Below are positions 1-3,842 of a stretch of 6,150 bases of DNA, in pieces. Location of the stretch: assembly GCA_022013615.1 (NCBI GenBank), contig JAKLQB010000432.1:1-6150 (forward strand), read 5' to 3'. The position numbers and the translations under genes are program-made. Position 1 is the stretch's first letter. Every line of letters begins with the position of its first letter. Below the pieces are notes generated by a model. The model ran no database searches, was not told the DNA's origin, and saw nothing but the letters and a program-made list of their open reading frames with translations. This stretch comes from Desulfobacterales bacterium. Its GTDB lineage: Bacteria; Desulfobacterota; DSM-4660; Desulfatiglandales; Desulfatiglandaceae.

Positions 1-2
1 AT

Positions 3-137
3 AGTTCTCCTCAGTCTTTTCGTGGATCCTTGAAGCTGAATACCAATTACCCTGAAAAACCTGAGATAACCATATGGATCAAAGTCCGGATTCAAAAGAA
101 AGCCGAAGTACAGAGAAAACCCGAGGCAAAAACCTGA
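3..137 (+). CDS. C-terminal fragment of a probable DUF1573/Ig-like domain protein (5' end outside window)
   Basis: Reading from base 3, an open frame of 44 codons runs to a TGA at 135-137, and the other two plus-strand frames close within the first 33 bases. The peptide contains FRGSLKLNTNYPEKPEITIW, followed by a basic/polar tail ending EAKT. The pattern of a short strand, then TN-x-P-E-x-P-E-I-T-I, is what I know from the end of DUF1573 and related beta-sandwich domains, where a 'GxLxxxTNDPxxPxxxxPI' strand pair closes the fold. Only the last strands are visible, so the assignment rests on one motif and function cannot be given; such proteins are often exported. A normal DUF1573 gene would extend well to the left. 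The usual D of TNDP is Y here. An unrelated protein with a similar beta hairpin is possible. Confidence 0.5.
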   Translation, partial: SSPQSFRGSLKLNTNYPEKPEITIWIKVRIQKKAEVQRKPEAKT

Positions 138-143
138 GCCTCG
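122..143 (+). terminator. Possible weak hairpin terminator at the end of the first gene
   Basis: CGAGGC at 122-127 pairs with GCCTCG at 138-143 around a 10-nt loop, and the hairpin overlaps the TGA stop of the upstream fragment. The following bases (taaatta) are AU-rich but contain no real U-run, so termination would be weak. The position at the gene end is the main support. Confidence 0.3.
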
Positions 144-174
144 TAAATTACCTGTATACTCATCAACTTATAGG

Positions 175-327
175 AATTTCGTAACTTCTCAATAAGGGTG
201 CTCACAACCGGATTAATGCCTTAAGCGAATGACAATGGCCATATATCCTTTCGGAGTTTAGGCGTGAGCCTTTTATAAAATCCTTACGGATAAACTCCAC
301 CAGAACTTTTTGAGAAGTTACGAAATT
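175..327. repeat. 153-bp MITE-like element with 22-bp terminal inverted repeats
   Basis: AATTTCGTAACTTCTCAA at 175-192 recurs as its exact reverse complement at 310-327. Allowing one mismatch, the arms extend to 22 bp (175-196 and 306-327, 21 of 22 matching). The interior has no convincing ORF but has its own symmetry: GCTCAC 200-205 versus GTGAGC 264-269, GGAGTTTA 253-260 versus TAAACTCC 291-298, a near direct repeat (245-255 and 280-290, 10 of 11), and a small AGGC-GTGA-GCCT hairpin at 260-271. Non-coding DNA with long terminal inverted repeats fits a miniature transposable element or an interspersed palindromic repeat. No clear target-site duplication is visible at the edges. The right end lies 20 bp before the rnhA start codon, so the element supplies the immediate upstream region of that gene. 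Confidence 0.65.
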
Positions 328-347
328 TGAAGACGTTGAATTAGAAA

Positions 348-806
348 ATGGTAACCCAAAAAAGGCAAAAAATAGTGGAAATTTTTACCGATGGGGCCTG
401 CAGTGGGAACCCTGGGCCTGGCGGTTACGGAGCTGTTTTGAAATATGACCAACACACTAAAGAGATTTCCGGATGCGAGCCCATGACCACCAACAATCGC
501 ATGGAAATGATGGCCGTCATCAAGGCATTGCGGCAACTCAAACGACCTTGTAAAATAAGGGTGGTCTCTGATTCCAAATATGTTGTAATGGGCATGACAA
601 AATGGATACACGGGTGGATCAAGCGGAATTGGATAAATTCACAGAAAAGGCCCGTTTTGAACAGGGAATTGTGGGAAGAGCTGTCAAGGCTAAGCAGAGT
701 GCACCAAATCGAATGGGAATGGATTAAGGGCCATAATGGGTATCCTGACAATGAACGTTGCGATCAACTGGCCAGAGACGCCATAAAAGACTGCCGGAAA
801 TCCTGA
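348..806 (+). CDS. rnhA: Ribonuclease HI
   Basis: This 152-residue protein is the normal size for bacterial RNase HI, which cleaves the RNA strand of RNA:DNA hybrids in the cytoplasm (R-loops, replication primers) using two metal ions. The signatures are intact: FTDGACSGNPGPGGYGA at residues 13-29 with D15, NNRMEMMAVIKAL with E53, VVSDSKYV with D75, and IKGHNGYPDNERCDQLA with H129 and D139. These correspond to D10, E48, D70, H124 and D134 of the E. coli enzyme. The basic W-rich stretch at about 84-102 (KWIHGWIKRNWINSQKRP) matches the basic protrusion that binds the hybrid. An in-frame TAG at 342-344 rules out an upstream start, so ATG 348 is chosen; only a weak GA-rich Shine-Dalgarno precedes it. 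The gene sits alone, 20 bp after the inverted-repeat element, and lacks a clear promoter of its own, so transcription may come from or through that element. Confidence 0.96.
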   Translation: MVTQKRQKIVEIFTDGACSGNPGPGGYGAVLKYDQHTKEISGCEPMTTNNRMEMMAVIKALRQLKRPCKIRVVSDSKYVVMGMTKWIHGWIKRNWINSQKRPVLNRELWEELSRLSRVHQIEWEWIKGHNGYPDNERCDQLARDAIKDCRKS

Positions 807-891
807 AAACAAGGCAAGACCGGGCATGGAAAAAGAACTGCTTAAAACACTTGGAAAGGAATAAAGCGTAGCCTGATTTAACGTCACGTAC

Positions 892-905
892 GGTTATACA
901 TAACC
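892..905. promoter_or_regulatory. Short palindrome in the intergenic region, possible operator
   Basis: GGTTAT (892-897) and ATAACC (900-905) form a perfect 6-bp dyad with a 2-bp centre, about 30 bp before a TTGACA hexamer. It has the geometry of a small operator, but no regulator can be named and a chance dyad of this length is possible. Confidence 0.2.
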
Positions 906-936
906 TTGATCAGCCTCAGATGGTGTTGCTGATTCC

Positions 937-964
937 TTGACAATTAGCAGGAATAATGTTATTT
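937..964 (+). promoter_or_regulatory. Candidate sigma70-type promoter for the zinc-ribbon gene
   Basis: TTGACA at 937-942 is a perfect -35 hexamer. A loose -10 (TTATTT, 959-964) lies 16 bp downstream in a very AT-rich tract; a better TATAAT at 970-975 is too far away (27 bp) to pair with it. The start of transcription would leave a leader of about 110 nt before the gene. The -10 is poor, so this is tentative. Confidence 0.35.
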
Positions 965-1019
965 TTATATATAATTTTTATTTTAAATTAAATAGATTTC
1001 AAGTTAGTACATTTCGCTT

Positions 1020-1036
1020 ATCCCGCCTGGCGGGAT
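1020..1036. repeat. GC-rich 17-bp palindrome in the zinc-ribbon gene leader
   Basis: ATCCCGCC-T-GGCGGGAT is a perfect 8-bp dyad around one base, sitting in an otherwise AT-rich region 49 bp before the start codon at 1085. In RNA it would give a 7-bp stem with a 3-nt loop. It is not followed by a U-run, so it is not an intrinsic terminator. Short palindromes of this type often occur as dispersed repeats; it could also be a protein-binding site or an mRNA-stabilising hairpin. Confidence 0.5.
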
Positions 1037-1074
1037 TGGAATTACGAGACATATTATTGCTTCATCATATTGCT

Positions 1075-1079
1075 GGAGG
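1075..1079 (+). promoter_or_regulatory. Shine-Dalgarno GGAGG that fixes the start of the zinc-ribbon gene
   Basis: GGAGG lies 5 nt before ATG 1085-1087. A TTG at 1070 in the same frame would place this site inside the coding region and add MLEAK, so ATG 1085 is the better start. Confidence 0.8.
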
Positions 1080-1084
1080 CTAAA

Positions 1085-1861
1085 ATGAAATGCCCGAAAT
1101 GTGGTTATATAAGTTTTGACCATAACGAAGTCTGTCCGAAATGCAACAAAAATATTGCCGCGCTAAGGGATAAAATGAGCTTGCCCTCATATAAAGCAGC
1201 TCCGCTGTCTATGCTGAAAGCGCTGACTGGAGAAGCCAGTGATTCAGGTGCCGATATCAGCGTCCAGGTGTCCGAGGACACAGCATCAGTATTGGAAGAG
1301 GAAGAAGGCCTCAGCCTGGAAGACTCCCAGGCTATTGAAGCCATGGAAAAGACATTTAAAGACAGTCAGGAATTTGACATGCAGCTGGAAACCACGCTGG
1401 ATGAAGTATGGGATGAAACACCTAAAGAGGATGCTGCCGATCTATCCCTGGATATTGAAGATCTCCCCATTGAAGATGCTCGATTTGAGCCCGCGCAGGC
1501 TGAAGATGAAGCAGAAATTGAGACGATTGTTGATTCGGATCTTTTGCCGACTGAAGGTGGAGACCCTGAAAAAACAGCCCTTTTTGAACCTGTTGAAGCG
1601 GATGAAGAAACAACAGGCTTTAACCTTGACGATCTATCGCGAAGTGAATCGGGACCAATTTCTGAGGTGAAACTTCAAGAAAAAGCAGAAGACGATGTCC
1701 CTATTGATTTGGAAGGTTTGGCTTTAGCCCTGGAGGAACCAACTAAGAACCTTAACCAATTCATGAAGCCCGAAGATGAGGAAGTTGATAATGGCTCACT
1801 GGAGCTTGAGGACTTAGACCTTGACCTTGATCTTGAGGGACTTGATCGCAAACCGTCTTAA
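1085..1861 (+). CDS. Zinc-ribbon protein with long acidic low-complexity tail
   Basis: The 258-residue product opens MKCPKCGYISFDHNEVCPKC: two CPxC knuckles (C3, C6, C17, C20) spaced 10 residues apart, a complete zinc-ribbon able to bind one zinc ion. From about residue 24 the chain is strongly acidic and lacks obvious globular domains, signal peptide or membrane helices. It carries loosely repeated LxLEDL-like units (LSLDIEDLPIED, FNLDDL, IDLEGLALALEE, LELEDLDLDLDLEGLD), and the last of these is encoded by a run of near-identical CTTGAx hexamers around 1815-1850. Small proteins with this N-terminal ribbon and an acidic tail occur in Desulfobacterota genomes but have no established role that I can name. 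The ribbon could bind nucleic acid or a partner protein, and the tail is probably disordered. ATG 1085 is chosen for its GGAGG site. The gene stands alone between rnhA and tRNA-Phe. Confidence 0.8.
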   Translation: MKCPKCGYISFDHNEVCPKCNKNIAALRDKMSLPSYKAAPLSMLKALTGEASDSGADISVQVSEDTASVLEEEEGLSLEDSQAIEAMEKTFKDSQEFDMQLETTLDEVWDETPKEDAADLSLDIEDLPIEDARFEPAQAEDEAEIETIVDSDLLPTEGGDPEKTALFEPVEADEETTGFNLDDLSRSESGPISEVKLQEKAEDDVPIDLEGLALALEEPTKNLNQFMKPEDEEVDNGSLELEDLDLDLDLEGLDRKPS

Positions 1862-1886
1862 TTTGAAGTTCTAATTTTTTTTAGTC

Positions 1887-1916
1887 TTGACCTGTGTCAT
1901 TCATTGAAACTATAAT
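1887..1916 (+). promoter_or_regulatory. Sigma70-type promoter of tRNA-Phe
   Basis: TTGACC (1887-1892) and a perfect TATAAT (1911-1916) are separated by 18 bp. Transcription would start near 1923, a few bases before the mature tRNA 5' end at 1931, as expected for a tRNA gene. This is the best-matching promoter in the window. Confidence 0.8.
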
Positions 1917-1930
1917 TACACCGGTTTTAT

Positions 1931-2006
1931 GCCGAGATAGCTCAGTCGGTAGAGCAGGGGACTGAAAATCCCCGTGTCCGCAGTTCAATTCTGCGTCTCG
2001 GCACCA
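1931..2006 (+). tRNA. tRNA-Phe (anticodon GAA)
   Basis: This 76-nt gene folds as a standard cloverleaf. The acceptor stem pairs GCCGAGA (1931-1937) with TCTCGGC (1996-2002), followed by discriminator A2003 and an encoded CCA (2004-2006). The anticodon stem GGGGA/TCCCC (1957-1961, 1969-1973) encloses the loop CTGAAAA with anticodon GAA at 1964-1966, which reads UUC/UUU. The T arm CGCAG/CTGCG (1979-1983, 1991-1995) closes loop TTCAATT, and the D arm contains AGCTCAGTCGGTAGAGC. It has its own promoter upstream and a terminator downstream, so it is a single-gene transcription unit. A tyrosine integrase gene ends 34 bp past its 3' end, so the 3' half of the tRNA (about 1979-2006) is the likely attachment core of an integrated element extending to the right. 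Confidence 0.97.
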
Positions 2007-2023
2007 ATAAAACACAATACTTT

Positions 2024-2057
2024 AAAAGGGTTAACCACATTACTGGTTAGCCCTTTT
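2024..2057. terminator. Strong, probably bidirectional intrinsic terminator between tRNA-Phe and the integrase
   Basis: Bases 2024-2037 pair with 2044-2057 (AAAAGGGTTAACCA against TGGTTAGCCCTTTT, one G-U pair) around the 6-nt loop CATTAC. On the plus strand the stem merges into a T-run to 2059, giving a textbook terminator for tRNA-Phe. On the minus strand the transcript also ends the stem with UUUU, so it can terminate the integrase message. The integrase TAA (2040-2042) is in the loop. Confidence 0.88.
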
Positions 2058-3122
2058 TTCTTGAAAATCATGGATTGTGCTTGTTTTTGTGTCTGTAAAA
2101 TTTTCTGACTGTGTCTTAATGTATGCCGTATGCCTCTTTGTGGCTTGCTGCAAGTCTCTATCGTTCACAATATTATATCGCTCAAATACGCTCCGGGTTT
2201 TATGACCTGATATCATCATGGCCACCCGTTCAGGAGTTCCGGCCCTTACCATGTTTCTGATTGCCGTCCTTCTTAGGTCGTGGAATAATTTTCCCTTAAC
2301 CTTGGCGTCTTTACATGCCTTTACCCATGCCTTTCTAAATCCCCTGACAGGCTCACCGTCCCTTAAAAATACATAGGGTATATCAAGGCGTCTATTAACA
2401 AGAAGCTTTTTGAACATTGCTTTCAATTCGTCGTCAAGGTAAACTGTCCTTGCTTCGTCGTTCTTTGCCTCCCCTGTCTCAATTCTCACAATGCCGTTTT
2501 GTAGGTCAACCTTATTCCATGTCAGATTTAATATTTCGCTTATACGCCAGCCAAAGGTATAACCAAAGGTAACTATCGCCTTTAGATAGTCCGGTAAAGC
2601 ATCACGTAACGCTAAATATTCGTTATGTTCAAAGTATCCTTGCCGTACGTTATTTTCCTTTAACAATGGGATATACGGCGGTCTATCGACCTTTGGGGGA
2701 TATTGCCTTGCCCCCAGGCTAAACATTCGCTTCAATGCCGATAATTCCCTGTTAATGGTTGCAGGAGCAGCGCCCTCATTCAGTCTTGACTCAACATAAG
2801 ATTGAATTTTAGGGGTTGTGATTTCAGTTGCCCTCATACCTTCAAAGCATACCTTCAAATGGTTAGTGCTTCGTTCTGCCCTCACAAGGGATTTTCTTTG
2901 ATTTACCCGGTAGTCCTGCAAAAAATCCTCTGCCAGTTCATCAAATCGCACCTTGTCAAAATAGATGCCCGGTAACTTGCCTTGTGAAATTTCCCCTTCC
3001 CTTAGTTTGAGCAAGCGTTTAGCATCTACCTCTTTTTTGCTCTTTGTAGATTCCCGGTAAGGCTTACCGTTTCGGTAATACTGAATCCAATATGTCTTGC
3101 CTCTTAGATAGATACTTCCCAT
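2040..3122 (-). CDS. int: Tyrosine recombinase (phage/island-type integrase)
   Basis: The 360-residue protein has full integrase architecture. An N-terminal beta-rich arm-binding region (about 1-50, [19 protein letters not shown]) is followed by a SAM-like core-binding domain (about 58-150) and a catalytic domain (about 160-330). The catalytic set is complete: R193 in [12 protein letters not shown]220 in GEAKN, H281 and R284 in [14 protein letters not shown]307 in [12 protein letters not shown], and nucleophile Y316. It should cut and rejoin attachment sites through a 3'-phosphotyrosine bond. ATG 3120-3122 is preceded by AAAGGAG (3135-3129) at 6 nt spacing. A basic tail of about 44 residues follows Y316. 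It points toward tRNA-Phe and ends 34 bp from its 3' end, so it probably inserted its element at that tRNA. It is transcribed through a structured leader (3159-3242) and is likely regulated there. No excisionase is evident, though the divergent RHH protein could act as one. Confidence 0.95.
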   Translation of the reverse strand: MGSIYLRGKTYWIQYYRNGKPYRESTKSKKEVDAKRLLKLREGEISQGKLPGIYFDKVRFDELAEDFLQDYRVNQRKSLVRAERSTNHLKVCFEGMRATEITTPKIQSYVESRLNEGAAPATINRELSALKRMFSLGARQYPPKVDRPPYIPLLKENNVRQGYFEHNEYLALRDALPDYLKAIVTFGYTFGWRISEILNLTWNKVDLQNGIVRIETGEAKNDEARTVYLDDELKAMFKKLLVNRRLDIPYVFLRDGEPVRGFRKAWVKACKDAKVKGKLFHDLRRTAIRNMVRAGTPERVAMMISGHKTRSVFERYNIVNDRDLQQATKRHTAYIKTQSENFTDTKTSTIHDFQEKRANQ

Positions 3123-3128
3123 GATTTA

Positions 3129-3135
3129 CTCCTTT
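3129..3135 (-). promoter_or_regulatory. Shine-Dalgarno of the integrase
   Basis: On the minus strand AAAGGAG lies 6 nt before the ATG at 3122, a near-ideal ribosome binding site. Confidence 0.85.
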
Positions 3136-3156
3136 CTTTTAAATGTTAATGTGGAC

Positions 3157-3242
3157 AAAAAAAGCGCCTGACTGAAGGATTCTCCCGGTCCACAGGAACC
3201 GCCCACGACCTCACGACCGCGGGTGCCTTCAAATCAAGCGCT
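3157..3242 (-). terminator. Long structured leader hairpin with U-run before int (terminator/attenuator or end of a small RNA)
   Basis: On the minus strand three helices stack in register. The outer AGCGCTTGA/TCAGGCGCT (3242-3234 with 3171-3163) is 9 bp with one G-U pair. TGAAGG/CCTTCA (3231-3226 with 3178-3173) is 6 bp. CCC-bulge-GGTC/GACC-GGG (3223-3215 with 3190-3184) is 7 bp around a 2-nt bulge. The 3' side runs directly into seven U (3163-3157), giving intrinsic-terminator geometry 35 nt before the integrase start codon. A tandem CACGACC pair (3204-3210 and 3212-3218, plus strand) offers two alternative partners for the inner GGTC, so more than one fold is possible. It may limit read-through into int, release a small RNA, or respond to a protein. 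Plus-strand reading gives no U-run. Confidence 0.6.
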
Positions 3243-3299
3243 CTGGTTTTGAGTTTAGTTTTCATCTGTGGTTTGGAGATTGTAAAGCAAGCTGTATAT

Positions 3300-3328
3300 A
3301 AGATATTAAATTAATACTGCAATGTCAA
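3300..3328 (-). promoter_or_regulatory. Candidate sigma70-type promoter of the integrase
   Basis: On the minus strand TTGACA (3328-3323) is a perfect -35, and TATCTT (3305-3300) lies exactly 17 bp downstream. Transcription would start near 3293 and cross the structured leader before reaching int at 3122. Confidence 0.6.
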
Positions 3329-3373
3329 ATAGTTTTTTTGCATTTTTTACGAATTTATGTTATCCACAGTTTC

Positions 3374-3526
3374 ATGGATAAAAAACCAGTAACATTTAGA
3401 ATAGACCCTAACCTAATTAAAAGGCTCAAATACCTTGCTCTTGACCATGACAAAACTCTCACCGATTTATTCTTAGAAGCCATAAAGGACCTTATTAAAA
3501 AATATGAAAAGAAGCTCAAAGGATAA
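3374..3526 (+). CDS. Small ribbon-helix-helix DNA-binding protein
   Basis: The 50-residue product has the size and pattern of a CopG/Arc-type ribbon-helix-helix protein. It shows a short strand KPVTFRIDP (residues 4-12), then helix A (about NLIKRLKYLALDHD, 13-26), a turn with KTLTD, and helix B (LFLEAIKDLIKKYEKKLKG, 32-50). Such proteins bind DNA as dimers through the paired strands, and act as antitoxins, plasmid copy or partition regulators, or small repressors. ATG 3374 is chosen because the RHH strand then starts at its usual place. The TTG at 3338 would add 12 hydrophobic residues and has no better ribosome site; neither start has a clear Shine-Dalgarno. It is divergent from the integrase, with start codons 251 bp apart, and precedes the methyltransferase on the same strand. 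No partner toxin overlaps it, so a regulatory role in the element is my preferred reading. Confidence 0.72.
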   Translation: MDKKPVTFRIDPNLIKRLKYLALDHDKTLTDLFLEAIKDLIKKYEKKLKG

Positions 3527-3842
3527 CCCAAATCTAAAGGTCTTACTTTGGAGACACATCTCAAATTTTGAAGCCTTGCTCTTGACAGAACGCTGGTGTC
3601 CTGTTGGGAGTCTGATATCTGAAATATTGTCTGGTTTGCGATACTGGCAAAATATCTGAATTAAGGAAAGCAAGGCTTTCCATTACCAGATGTACCCTAT
3701 GTACCCTGGGGTTTACGTAGATTTAAATATTTGGCAGTATCTGCAAATCTGAACTTTATTGCTTTTTTTCAAATAGTTAGAATCTACGTTTATCCAGAAA
3801 CTCCATACTAATTAGTTAGCGGCACAAAAACAGAGGTAAAAT
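3527..3842. other. Gene-free 316-bp region rich in short repeats and dyads upstream of the methyltransferase
   Basis: I see no credible gene here on either strand. Several small symmetric elements are present. TATCTG occurs at 3616, 3653 and 3738. An imperfect inverted pair ATACTGGCAAA (3641-3651) faces TTTGGCAGTAT (3730-3740), 10 of 11 matching. GGAAAGC-AAG-GCTTTCC (3665-3681) is a perfect hairpin with no following U-run. ATGTACCCT is tandemly repeated at 3690-3707. ACGTAGATT (3715-3723) and AATCTACGT (3781-3789) form a 9-bp dyad, and ACTAATTAGT (3807-3816) is a palindrome. A weak promoter could be TTTATT (3755-3760) with TAGAAT (3778-3783), 17 bp apart. Together this looks like a control region for the downstream gene, possibly with binding sites for the neighbouring RHH protein. 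Confidence 0.5.
3832..3836 (+). promoter_or_regulatory. Shine-Dalgarno of the methyltransferase
   Basis: AGAGG lies 6 nt before ATG 3843 and supports that start. Confidence 0.7.

Noticed and set aside
175..327. CRISPR or attC-type structure
   Set aside because: Only one pair of inverted arms exists with no direct-repeat/spacer periodicity, and the arms lack integron core-site features.
826..864. 12-codon ORF after rnhA (MEKELLKTLGKE)
   Set aside because: Too short, with no ribosome binding site or recognisable family. It could be a gene remnant but nothing supports that.
1029..1060. Sigma54 (-24/-12) promoter upstream of the zinc-ribbon gene
   Set aside because: The GG and GC elements are not at the required 10-bp spacing.
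1239..1670. 143-codon open frame inside the zinc-ribbon gene
   Set aside because: It is a shifted frame of the acidic gene, rich in K, R and L from GA-rich codons, with no start signals; the ribbon-containing frame explains the region.
3163..3242. Possible tRNA or tRNA-Sec-like gene in the int leader (a CTTCAAA loop-like string at 3227-3233)
   Set aside because: The flanking bases do not pair as an anticodon stem, no acceptor or T arm can be drawn, and the fold is a long imperfect stem instead.
3665..3681. Hairpin GGAAAGC-AAG-GCTTTCC as a terminator for the RHH gene
   Set aside because: The stem is perfect, but the sequence after it (ATTACC) has no U-run and it lies about 140 bp past the stop codon.
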